Assembly (NCBI GenBank): GCA_030550695.1
Contig: JAUQOX010000002.1
Coordinates: 1-42,694, forward strand
DNA: 42,694 nt
DNA from: Gemmatimonadota bacterium
GTDB taxonomy: Bacteria > Gemmatimonadota > Gemmatimonadetes > Longimicrobiales > Gaopeijiaceae
Direction: 5' to 3'
In this document: positions 19,239-27,925 of the stretch, piece after piece
How positions within the stretch are numbered: position 1 is the first letter of the stretch
How the letters are laid out: each line of letters begins with the position of its first letter
Program-made: the position numbers and the translations under genes
The notes under the pieces: generated by a model
What the model was told of the DNA's origin: nothing
The model's database searches: none
Seen by the model: the letters and a program-made list of their open reading frames with translations, nothing else

Positions 19239-19759
19239 TCCGGGTGGTCTTGTCGGAACTGGCGGACATGGAGTGCGAGGGAATCCTCCGGTCCGTAGCC
19301 GCCGACCTCTCCGCCGACACCCCCGTAAGCCGGTCGGTGGAACTCGGCGCCGGCACGGAGGTCATGGCTCGGCTCTACGCCATGGCCCCCCTTCCCGTGG
19401 GCGCGGCGGTGATCACCCCCGGGGGGGACCTCAAAGCAGGGTTCCTCATCCATGTGGTGCTCCGGTCCGCCGAGGAGCCGGTGCGCCCCGAGGGGGTCCG
19501 GGCCGCCCTCCTCAACGGCCTGCGGCGGGCCCACGAATGGGGGATGGCCAGCCTGGCCCTGCCCCCCTTGGGGGTAGGCGCCGGCAACCTTCTGGCGGAG
19601 GATTCCGCCGCCGTCATGGTTCCCCTTATCCAGGGCCATCAGCTCCAGCACGAGCACCCCTCCGAGGTGGTGATCGTGGCCTCCAGCGAGTACGAGCGGG
19701 ACGTGTTCGCCGTGGCGGTGGAAACCGCCCGACGCCGGGCGGCGGCTCGGGAGAACTGA
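19235..19759 (+). CDS. Macro-domain-like protein, divergent
   Basis: GGDLKAGFLIHVVLRS...VRAALLNGLRRAHEWGMASLALPPLGVGAGNLLAEDSAAVMVPLI resembles the macro-domain C-terminal half. ATGA overlap with the TPR gene. Confidence 0.7.
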   Translation: MIRVVLSELADMECEGILRSVAADLSADTPVSRSVELGAGTEVMARLYAMAPLPVGAAVITPGGDLKAGFLIHVVLRSAEEPVRPEGVRAALLNGLRRAHEWGMASLALPPLGVGAGNLLAEDSAAVMVPLIQGHQLQHEHPSEVVIVASSEYERDVFAVAVETARRRAAAREN

Positions 19760-19770
19760 GGGGGCCGAGG

Positions 19771-21351
19771 GTGAGGAAGCCGGGCCGGCGGGTTGTGGGG
19801 TGGAGCCTCCTGCTCCTCTGGGGGGTGGCGGTGGGGTGGCATGTGCGCCGGGAATACTTCGTTTCCGAAACGAAGCGCCTGGCGGAGGCGGCCCTGTCCC
19901 TTTCGCCGGGGATCAACTTCTACACCCTGCGCATGGGGGAGCGGGCTGTGGGCATGGCCACTTCCCGGCTGGACACGGTCCCCCAGGGCTTCGTCCTGGA
20001 GGACTTCCTCAGCCTCGAACTCCCCGCCCTGGGTCAGACGGGCCGGGCGGTGATGCGGACCCGGGTGGAGCTGGACCGGTCGTTGGGGATGAAGGCCTTT
20101 GCCTTTTCCCTGGACTCGGAGCTGGGGCGCTATGAAGCCCAGGGCACCGTGGAGGGCGATACCCTCCTGGTGGTGGCCCTCGAGTCCGCCGGGTCCGTGC
20201 AGAACGTCCGTTACCGCATGGCGGAGCGCCCGGTCTTTTCGGCGGTCCTTCCCATTCGGGTGGCCTTGGGGGAGGGGCTGGGGGTGGGGCGGCGCTTCAG
20301 GATCCCCGTGTTCGACCCCTCGACCCTCTCCACCCGGCACGTGGACATCCGGGTGGTGGCCCACGACACCCTGCTGATCCCCGACAGTGTGGAGGTGGAC
20401 CCCGCCACCGAGCGCTGGCGCCCCGCCCGGTTCGACACCGTGCCGGCCTGGAAGGTGGTGGAGACCTTCGGGGGGATCCAACTGGAAAGCTGGATGGACG
20501 AGGACGGGCGGATTCTCAAGGCCTCCACCCCCTTGGGGTTCTCCATGGAGAAGACGGAGTACGAGCTGGCGCGGCAGGCCCAGGAGGATTCCCGGCTGGC
20601 GGGGGGAGGCGGGAGGGGGGGAGACGTGATCCTGGCCACGGCCATCCAGAGCCAGGTGGACCTGGGGGAAACGGAAAACTACGATGAACTGTGGTTCGTC
20701 CTTTCCGGAGTGGATCTGGAGGGCTTTCGCCTGGAGGGGGGGCGCCAGAGCTTGCGGGGCGACACGTTGGTGGTTCGGCGCGAGGATTGGCCCAACCTCA
20801 ACCCCCCCTACGACCAGCTGCCGTATCCCCGCATGGATTTGGCCGAATATCTGCAACCTGAGCCCCTCATTCAGAGCGACGACGAGCGCATTGTCCGTGC
20901 GGCCGAGCAGATGGCCAACTTCAGGTTCATGTGGGACAAGAACCCCAAGCGCATCACCCGGGACCTGACCTTGGGGGTGAACCGGATGCTGACCAAGGAG
21001 GTCACCTTTTCCCTCCCCAATGCCGTGCAGGTGTTGGAAGGGCGCAAGGGCGATTGCAACGAGCACACGGTCCTTTTCGTGGCCATGGCCCGTGCCCTGG
21101 GGCTTCCGGCCCGGACGGCCGTGGGTCTCGTCTACGTGGACGGTGCGTTCTTCTATCATGCCTGGCCCGAAGTCTGGTTGGGGGAGTGGGTGGCGGTGGA
21201 TCCTACCTTCGGGCAGGTACCGGCCGATGCGGCTCACCTGCGCTTTGTGGTGGGCGGCCTGGCCAACCAGGTGGAGATCCTGCGGCTTATCGGCAACTTG
21301 CGGATCCAGGTGATCATCCCCCCCAAGGTCCGGGAGGACCGACCTTTATGA
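19771..21351 (+). CDS. Transglutaminase-like domain protein with one N-terminal TM
   Basis: GWSLLLLWGVAVGWHV TM; C-terminal Cys-His-Asp triad context GDCNEHTVLFVAMARALGLPARTAVGLVY...FYHAWPEVWLGEWVAVDPTFGQ. GTG start. Confidence 0.88.
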   Translation: MRKPGRRVVGWSLLLLWGVAVGWHVRREYFVSETKRLAEAALSLSPGINFYTLRMGERAVGMATSRLDTVPQGFVLEDFLSLELPALGQTGRAVMRTRVELDRSLGMKAFAFSLDSELGRYEAQGTVEGDTLLVVALESAGSVQNVRYRMAERPVFSAVLPIRVALGEGLGVGRRFRIPVFDPSTLSTRHVDIRVVAHDTLLIPDSVEVDPATERWRPARFDTVPAWKVVETFGGIQLESWMDEDGRILKASTPLGFSMEKTEYELARQAQEDSRLAGGGGRGGDVILATAIQSQVDLGETENYDELWFVLSGVDLEGFRLEGGRQSLRGDTLVVRREDWPNLNPPYDQLPYPRMDLAEYLQPEPLIQSDDERIVRAAEQMANFRFMWDKNPKRITRDLTLGVNRMLTKEVTFSLPNAVQVLEGRKGDCNEHTVLFVAMARALGLPARTAVGLVYVDGAFFYHAWPEVWLGEWVAVDPTFGQVPADAAHLRFVVGGLANQVEILRLIGNLRIQVIIPPKVREDRPL

Positions 21352-22208
21352 GCGGGGAATCTCCCCTTCGCCCTCTCCCCCAGCGCTTGCGGGAGCTCGC
21401 GCCTCACCTTCGCCCCCACCGGCCCTCGTCCACCCCTGAGGTTCTCAGGTTGGAGGGGGTGACCAAGTGCTACGGCTCCTTCCGGGCGGTGGACCGGGTG
21501 GAGTTGACGGTGCCCCGGGGGACCATCTTCGGTTTCTTGGGGCCCAACGGCGCGGGCAAGACCACCACGATCCGCATGATCGCCGGGGTGCTCAGGCCCA
21601 CCGAGGGCCGGATCGTCATCGGGGGCGACGATCTGGCCCTGAACCCCCAGCAGGCCAAAGCCAGGATCGGCTACATTCCCGACCGCCCCTACCTTTACGA
21701 AAAGCTTTCCGGCTCGGAGTTTCTCCGTTTCGTGGCAGGGCTGTGGGGTCGGGACGGCCGGGAGGCCGAGGAGCGGGCGGAACGATTCCTGGAACTCTTT
21801 GCCTTGTCGTCGTGGAAGCACGAGCTCATCGAGAGCTATTCCCACGGCATGCGCCAAAAGCTCCTCATCAGCTCGGCCCTTCTCCACCAGCCGGAACTCC
21901 TGGTGGTGGACGAGCCTCTGGTGGGGCTCGACCCCAAATCGGCCCGCATCCTGAAGGATCTCCTTCGCGTCTATGCTGCCGAGGGGGGCTCGGTGTTCCT
22001 GTCCTCCCACACCCTGGAAGTGGTGGAGGTCCTGTGCGACCGGCTGGCCATCATCCACGAGGGACGCCTCATTGCCCAAGGGACCATGGAGGAGCTCCGC
22101 CGCCAGGCAGGAGCCGGTGAAGCCCACCTGGAGGAGATCTTCCTCAAGGTGACGGGAGGCGACGAAGTGGAAGAACTCCTGGCGGGGATCCGGGGTGGGC
22201 AGGGGTAG
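21348..22208 (+). CDS. ABC transporter ATP-binding protein
   Basis: GPNGAGKTTT, YSHGMRQKLLISSALL, LLVVDEPLVGLDP, SSHTLE. ATGA overlap with the upstream gene. Confidence 0.94.
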   Translation: MSGESPLRPLPQRLRELAPHLRPHRPSSTPEVLRLEGVTKCYGSFRAVDRVELTVPRGTIFGFLGPNGAGKTTTIRMIAGVLRPTEGRIVIGGDDLALNPQQAKARIGYIPDRPYLYEKLSGSEFLRFVAGLWGRDGREAEERAERFLELFALSSWKHELIESYSHGMRQKLLISSALLHQPELLVVDEPLVGLDPKSARILKDLLRVYAAEGGSVFLSSHTLEVVEVLCDRLAIIHEGRLIAQGTMEELRRQAGAGEAHLEEIFLKVTGGDEVEELLAGIRGGQG

Positions 22209-22212
22209 CGGG

Positions 22213-23937
22213 ATGGTGGCCCCACCGGAAGGGAAGGCTTCCCGGGCCGGCCAGACCTCCCCGGGCCTCCTTCGCCTGCTGGGCCCCAAGATCCGGGGCC
22301 GGATCCACCGGGCCCGCAAGGACCAGGGGCGCTGGTTCAAGCTGTTGGTGCTGGGGTCGGTGGGGGCGATGTTCTGGTCCCTTCTCTTCGCCCTGATCTG
22401 GAGGATGCTCCTCTATTTTCGGAACACCCAGGGCATGGGCGAGCTGCTGGCCTCCAAGCTCCTGGGGATCGCCCTGCTCACCTTCCTGGGCATCCTGCTC
22501 CTCTCCAACGTCATCACCGCCCTCTCCACCTTCTTCCTGTCCCAGGACCTGGAACTTCTGGTGGCTGCCCCGGTGGATCCTCTCCACCTTTACGGGGCCC
22601 GGCTGGTGGAGACCGTGGTGAACTCCTCCTGGATGGTGGCCCTCTTGGCCGTTCCCCTCTTCCTGGCCTACGGGTTCACCTACCGGGCCGGGGTGGAGTT
22701 CTATCTGCTGGCGGCCGGGGTCATGCTCCCCTTCCTGGTCATCCCCGGGGTGTTGGGCTCGGCCTTCACCCTGCTCTTGGTGAACGTATTCCCTGCCCGG
22801 CGGACCCGGGACCTGCTGGCCCTGATCGCCCTGCTGGCCACCGCCGGCGTGGTGGCCCTCTTCCGGTTCCTCCGTCCGGAGCGCCTGGTGCGCCCCGAGG
22901 AGTTCAGGAACCTGGTGGATTTCCTCTCGGTTCTCCGGACACCCTCGTCGGTCTGGCTCCCCAGCGAATGGGCCACCGAGGCCCTCATGTCCCAGCTCCG
23001 GGGGTTCTTCGACCCCTTCCCTTTCCTCCTCCTCCTTTCCACGGGGGCCGCCCTGGTGGTCCTGGGCGCCTGGCTCCACGGCCGCTTCTTCCCCGCCGGT
23101 TTTTCCCGGGCCCAGGAGGGGGCCCCTCGTAGCAAGGAGGAACGCCGTCGGTCCCGCTGGGTGGAGCGCCTGCTCCTCGGCGCCGGACCCCGGACCCGGG
23201 AGCTGGTGGCCAAGGAGGTGCGGATCTTCTTCAGGGATTCCACCCAATGGTCCCAGTTGGTCCTCCTGGCGGTGTTGGTGGCCGTCTATGTCTACAACAT
23301 CCGGGTCCTTCCCCTGTACACGGGGGAAAGGGTTTCCTTTTTCCTGGTGAACGTGGTCTCCTTCCTCAACCTGGGGCTGGCAGGGTTCGTGGTGGCGGCC
23401 ATCGCCGCCCGCTTCGTCTTCCCTTCCATTTCCCTGGAGGGGAGGGCCCTGTGGCTCCTGCGCTCGGCCCCCCTCCGGGTGGAGTCCTTGTTCTGGACCA
23501 AGTATTGGGTGGGGACCGTCCCCCTGTTGTTGGTGGCCGTGCCGTTGATCGTCCTCACCAACCTCATCTTGCAGGTTTCGCCGTTCCTGTTCGTCCTTTC
23601 CACCGCCACCATGGTGGTCATGACCTTTGCCTTGGGGGCCCTGGCCCTGGGGTTCGGCGCCCTCTATCCGAACTTCGAGACCGAGAACGTGGCCGAGATT
23701 CCTACCTCTTTCGGGGGGCTCCTGTTCATGATGGCCGCCGTGGCCTACCTTGCCGGGATCGTGGTCTTGGAGGCGTGGCCCGTCTATCTGTACCTTTCGT
23801 CAGGGCTCCGGGGGAGCCGGGAGGTGCCGGCGATTCCCTTGGCGGTGGGGGTTGTGGGAGTCGTGCTCCTCACCGCCGCCGCTGTGGCCTTCCCCCTTCG
23901 GACGGGGGTGAAGAAGGTCCAAGAGCTGGAAGCCTGA
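22213..23937 (+). CDS. ABC transporter permease (large multi-TM)
   Basis: Multiple hydrophobic helices, e.g. LLASKLLGIALLTFLGILLLSNVITALSTFFLSQDLELLVAAPV; adjacent to the ATPase. Start at 22213 or 22195. Confidence 0.85.
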   Translation: MVAPPEGKASRAGQTSPGLLRLLGPKIRGRIHRARKDQGRWFKLLVLGSVGAMFWSLLFALIWRMLLYFRNTQGMGELLASKLLGIALLTFLGILLLSNVITALSTFFLSQDLELLVAAPVDPLHLYGARLVETVVNSSWMVALLAVPLFLAYGFTYRAGVEFYLLAAGVMLPFLVIPGVLGSAFTLLLVNVFPARRTRDLLALIALLATAGVVALFRFLRPERLVRPEEFRNLVDFLSVLRTPSSVWLPSEWATEALMSQLRGFFDPFPFLLLLSTGAALVVLGAWLHGRFFPAGFSRAQEGAPRSKEERRRSRWVERLLLGAGPRTRELVAKEVRIFFRDSTQWSQLVLLAVLVAVYVYNIRVLPLYTGERVSFFLVNVVSFLNLGLAGFVVAAIAARFVFPSISLEGRALWLLRSAPLRVESLFWTKYWVGTVPLLLVAVPLIVLTNLILQVSPFLFVLSTATMVVMTFALGALALGFGALYPNFETENVAEIPTSFGGLLFMMAAVAYLAGIVVLEAWPVYLYLSSGLRGSREVPAIPLAVGVVGVVLLTAAAVAFPLRTGVKKVQELEA

Positions 23938-23950
23938 GGAGGAGGGCCGA

Positions 23951-24451
23951 ATGCTGGAAACCCTTCGGGAGTTCTTCGCCAGGAAGATGGACGGGTCGGC
24001 TGCGGGGGGGGAGCTTCCGCCCCCGGAGAGCCTGCGTCTGGCGGCTTCGGCCCTCTTGCTGGAACTGGCCTATGCCGACGACGAGTTCTCCCCTCCCGAG
24101 CGGGCGCACCTGGAAAGGGCCGTTCGGCTTCAGTTCGGTTTGGACCGGGACGAAGCCCAGGAACTGGTCAGGCTGGCGGAACGGGAGCGGGCCCGGGGAA
24201 CAGACCTCTGGACCTTCACCAACCTGATCGCCGACCGCTTTACCCTGGGCCAGAAAATGGTTCTCGTCGAGGCCATGTGGGAGCTGGTCTTCTCCGACGG
24301 GGTGCTGGCCCGGAGGGAAGAGTACCTGCTGAAGAGGATCACCGGGCTCCTCCGTCTGGAAGCCGCGGACGTGGGCGAGGCCCGGGCCCAGGTGGAACGG
24401 CGTCGGAACCTGGGCAAGACGGGGGTCACGGGAACCAAGGAGGGGCCATGA
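23951..24451 (+). CDS. TerB-family (tellurite resistance TerB-like) protein
   Basis: LLLELAYADDEFSPPERAHLERAVRLQFGLD...KMVLVEAMWELVFSDGVLARREEYLLKRITGLL. Confidence 0.85.
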   Translation: MLETLREFFARKMDGSAAGGELPPPESLRLAASALLLELAYADDEFSPPERAHLERAVRLQFGLDRDEAQELVRLAERERARGTDLWTFTNLIADRFTLGQKMVLVEAMWELVFSDGVLARREEYLLKRITGLLRLEAADVGEARAQVERRRNLGKTGVTGTKEGP

Positions 24452-24597
24452 AGGATTGGGTACCGGGGGGGTATCTGTTCACGAACCTGGTGTTCTGGAC
24501 TGTGGTGGGGATGGTGTTGGTGGGAACCAACGCCGTGCCCATCGTGCTGACGGTGGGGCTCGTGCTCCTGGCCCTCGAGACGTTCCGCCGGTCGTGA
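24448..24597 (+). CDS. Small membrane protein (49 aa)
   Basis: MKDWVPGGYLFTNLVFWTVVGMVLVGTNAVPIVLTVGLVLLALETFRRS; ATGA overlap with the TerB gene stop. Confidence 0.6.
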   Translation: MKDWVPGGYLFTNLVFWTVVGMVLVGTNAVPIVLTVGLVLLALETFRRS

Positions 24598-24610
24598 GGG
24601 GGAAGCTGGG

Positions 24611-24856
24611 GTGGTCCTTTTTCTGAAAATCCTGGGCGCCTTGGCGGCGTTGGCTCTAGGGATCTACCTGGGTTGGGGAGGGCCCTACCGCCCCGACCCC
24701 GAACTCATCGAACGGGCCCTGGACGGTCACGGACAGCGGCGGAAGGTGAGGCGGCATTTTACCCCCCTGGGGTGGCTGCGGGGACGGCTCGAGCGTGCGT
24801 CCCGGGAGCGCCGGAGAAGCCGGGGGGGCCGCTCGGGTCCGTTTGCTCTTTCTTGA
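24611..24856 (+). CDS. Small membrane-anchored protein (81 aa)
   Basis: MVLFLKILGALAALALGIYLGWGGPYRPDPELIERAL plus a basic C-terminus. GTG start. Confidence 0.55.
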   Translation: MVLFLKILGALAALALGIYLGWGGPYRPDPELIERALDGHGQRRKVRRHFTPLGWLRGRLERASRERRRSRGGRSGPFALS

Positions 24857-24976
24857 GGGAAGGGCGGCCCTTCCCTTTTTGAGGGCGTCCGGGGCGGCGC
24901 CAGCCGTCGGCGGGGGCCCCAGGATCTTGTCGCCTCCCGACCCCCCGGCTTGGCCCTGGCGCGATCCGCCCGGCCC

Positions 24977-26545
24977 TCATCGCCACAGGGTGTTCACCAC
25001 CACCAGCACCAACCCCACGAAGGCCCCCAACAGGTAGCCCAGCCGGACGATGAGGCGGAGTTCCCGGTCCGTCACCCGCCGCACCAGCTCCTCCATCTTG
25101 GCCGGGGGGTAGTGGAGGACCTTCTCCTCGACCCGGCCCGCCACGTTCAGGCGATGGACCACGTCCGGCACTTGGGTCTGCAACCACTCCCACAAGGGAT
25201 CGCCCAGGGCTTGTTCCAGCCGCTGGGCGGTGTTGGGCGGAAGCCACCGGGCCGGCGTCCCCAGGGGCCGGTCCAGGAGCCCTGAGGCCAACCTCCGTGC
25301 CGTCCGACGGTAGAGCTGAAAGGCCGCCTCGCTCCGGGCCAGGCCCACCAGAGCGCGGGTGAGGGTCTCCGGGGGGAGACGCCCCAGGACCTCGCCCCAG
25401 GTGCGGGAACCGGCCCGCTCCAAGGCCTGCCCCATCTTCTCCACCAGGAAGTCCCGTGTGGCGGGATCCCGGGCCATGGCCACCGTCCATCCCGCCAGGG
25501 TGGCCCGGGCGTCCCGGACCTGGGGGTCGTCGGGCCCCCCCAGAACCGACGCCACGGGTTTGCGGAGGAAATCCACAATGGCGTCGTTCACCCCCCTGGC
25601 CATGGCCTCCTGCACCGTGGGCTCCCGGAGCATCTCGGACAATCGTTCCGCCCCCTCCCGTTCGATGGTGTCCAGAATCCGATCCAGGGTCTCTTCCGTG
25701 ACCAGAAGCCGGGCCACCACCCGCTGGTAGAAGTTGAGGTCCCGTAGGAAGCGGTGGAACAGTTCGTGGAGGGTGCGCTGGAAGCGGGAACGGGCCGCGG
25801 GGTCCTCCAAAAGGCGGCCCAAACGCTGGAGGGCCAGGGGGAGGTACGAGGCGATGGCTTTTTCCAGGGCCCCCACCAGGCCCAGGGGGAGCACCTCCTG
25901 GAAGGTCTTTCCCGGAGCCAGGAGGGAACCGGAAGCCCGGGCCAAGTAGTCCTCCACCGCCTCCTGAAACCCTTCGCTGTCCACGGCGTTTTCCAGCCAA
26001 TCCGCCACCGCGCCCTTGAGGACCTCCTCCCGGACCGGGGTCAGGAGTTCCGCCACGGGCTGGTCTCCCACCGCTTCCAGGAAGCTCCGGGTACGGGCCG
26101 CCACGAACGCCTCGAAGGCCTCCGAGGCCAGAAACTCCTGGAGCCGGGCCAACCCCAGCTCCAGGGCTTCGTCCAGGAGGACCTCCAGTTCTTTCACCAC
26201 CCCGGGAGGAAGGATTTCCCGCAACGATCCCCGCTCCCTCTGGAACAGCTCCTCCAGGAAGTGGGACAAGCGTTCATCGAAGGCTTGGCGGAACTCCCCC
26301 TGGGCCAGGGTGCGGGCCAGGTCCTCCTCGGTGAGGAGCCGGTTCCCCACCGTCCTGCCCACGGCAGCCGCCAGGCGGGCCTGGTTCTTGGGAATCGCCC
26401 CCTGGAGGAGGCGGAACGGCCGTCCGAACAGCTTGGGGGGCTCGTAGGGGTGGAAAAGCATCCAGATGGCCACGGAGTTCGTAAGGCCCCCGGCCAGGGC
26501 CCCGAAGGCGACGGTGACCAGAGCTTGGAGGACGGGATCGGCCAT
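24977..26545 (-). CDS. DUF445 family membrane protein
   Basis: FGALAGGLTNSVAIWMLFHPYEPPKLFGRPFRLLQGAIPKNQARLAAAVGRTVGNRLLTEEDL and a C-terminal TM (LLGAFVGLVLVVVNTLWR). Confidence 0.85.
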   Translation of the reverse strand: MADPVLQALVTVAFGALAGGLTNSVAIWMLFHPYEPPKLFGRPFRLLQGAIPKNQARLAAAVGRTVGNRLLTEEDLARTLAQGEFRQAFDERLSHFLEELFQRERGSLREILPPGVVKELEVLLDEALELGLARLQEFLASEAFEAFVAARTRSFLEAVGDQPVAELLTPVREEVLKGAVADWLENAVDSEGFQEAVEDYLARASGSLLAPGKTFQEVLPLGLVGALEKAIASYLPLALQRLGRLLEDPAARSRFQRTLHELFHRFLRDLNFYQRVVARLLVTEETLDRILDTIEREGAERLSEMLREPTVQEAMARGVNDAIVDFLRKPVASVLGGPDDPQVRDARATLAGWTVAMARDPATRDFLVEKMGQALERAGSRTWGEVLGRLPPETLTRALVGLARSEAAFQLYRRTARRLASGLLDRPLGTPARWLPPNTAQRLEQALGDPLWEWLQTQVPDVVHRLNVAGRVEEKVLHYPPAKMEELVRRVTDRELRLIVRLGYLLGAFVGLVLVVVNTLWR

Positions 26546-26548
26546 GGA

Positions 26549-27925
26549 TCACTGTTGGATGTGACGAAAGATCCCCCGAACGGGATAGCCTCGGCCGTCC
26601 ACGCTCACGGTTCCCCGAACCTGAAGGAGCCCCTCCACGGGCAGGATGGGCCCTTCCCCCTCACCGGCCTCCAGGAAGACCGCCTCCACCAGGAGATTCC
26701 CTCGGAGGCTCCGGCCGGGGTCCCGAAGGTCCCAGGCCGCGGGAATGTCCCGGCGGGCCGGCTCGAAACTGCGCCGCTGGGACCAGACCAGCCGGAGTCC
26801 TTCCCAGCGGCGGTCGCTGAACCCGACCCTGCCCCATACGGTGTAGCGGCCCCCGTCGGGGGTGTCGGCGGGGAGCTGGTTTTCCCACACCAACTGGAGG
26901 CTGTCGCCCGACGTCAGGAACCCCCACGGCCCCGGAGGGGGGTCTCCCGCCGCCCACGCCCGGCTGAGATCCAGGACAAGCCCGGGTAAGCTTCGGTCTC
27001 CCAGGGCCAGGGCTCCTTCATGGACCCGAAAATCCTGGGCTCTGGGGCCCGTCCATTCCGCCAACAGGGGGCCCAGGGCCACCTCGAGCCGCCGGGGCTC
27101 CGCCTGGAAGATCAGGACATCCAGGGCATCGTCCAGTCCCACCACCAGGCGGACCGGTCCCCTGGGGAGGATCCGCCAGGGTACGGCGGAGGGGGGAGTT
27201 TCCCAGCCCTCGTCCATGAAGCGATCCCAGACCCCCCCTCTGGCCAGCCAGGCTTGGATTTTCCGGTCCACGGCCCCCGGACGGGTGCGGGTCCGGAAGA
27301 TCCAGGGAACCAGGAACAGGCTGTCGCCGAGGGTCCCCACGTACACCACGCTCCTCTCGTACCGCCTGCCGAACTTGTTGGCCTCTGCGGCGGGATCTCG
27401 CTCGTCCTGGGAGGCCTCCCCCGGCTCCTGCCGGGGCGGAGTACAGGCGGGGGCGGCTCCCAGCAGGGACCACAGAACAAGGAGAAGAAGGGCCGGCAGG
27501 CCCTTGGGGGCGCTGGCCGAGGGGTCCACCACCGATCCCGGACCGGCCCCCAGGCGACGGTCCAGGGCTTGGAGGAAGCGGCGGATCCGGCGGCGGTGCC
27601 GTCCCCATGGGAGCCCCCCCCGCGGGGAAGCCGAGGCCACGTCCACCCGGGTCAGGGCGTTCTCGTCCAGGCGGACCCGGATCTCCACCCTGTCCACGGT
27701 ACGGAAGAGGGGCTGGGGAATCTCCGCTTCCACAACCCCCCGGTCTTCATCGGCGGCCGCAAGCCTCCAGCCCCTCATCCCCCCGGACGCCAGCTCCACC
27801 ACCCCCCGCCATACCCGGGCGTAGGGGATCACATAGGTGCGGCCCCGGAGCCGGGGGTCCGGGTGGTGGGGGTGGGTGGCGGCAGGTCCGGACCCCGGGC
27901 CGCCCCAGAGGTCCAGGGGGCTCAA
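26549..27925 (-). CDS. DUF1499-like domain fused to a lipoprotein-like hypothetical region
   Basis: N-term EAEIPQPLFRTVDRVEIRVRLDENALTRVDVASASPRGGLPWGRHRRRIRRFLQAL resembles DUF1499. An internal hydrophobic LPALLLLVLWSLLGAAPAC precedes ~280 aa. Putative TTG start overlaps the SIMPL stop. Confidence 0.6.
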   Translation of the reverse strand: MSPLDLWGGPGSGPAATHPHHPDPRLRGRTYVIPYARVWRGVVELASGGMRGWRLAAADEDRGVVEAEIPQPLFRTVDRVEIRVRLDENALTRVDVASASPRGGLPWGRHRRRIRRFLQALDRRLGAGPGSVVDPSASAPKGLPALLLLVLWSLLGAAPACTPPRQEPGEASQDERDPAAEANKFGRRYERSVVYVGTLGDSLFLVPWIFRTRTRPGAVDRKIQAWLARGGVWDRFMDEGWETPPSAVPWRILPRGPVRLVVGLDDALDVLIFQAEPRRLEVALGPLLAEWTGPRAQDFRVHEGALALGDRSLPGLVLDLSRAWAAGDPPPGPWGFLTSGDSLQLVWENQLPADTPDGGRYTVWGRVGFSDRRWEGLRLVWSQRRSFEPARRDIPAAWDLRDPGRSLRGNLLVEAVFLEAGEGEGPILPVEGLLQVRGTVSVDGRGYPVRGIFRHIQQ

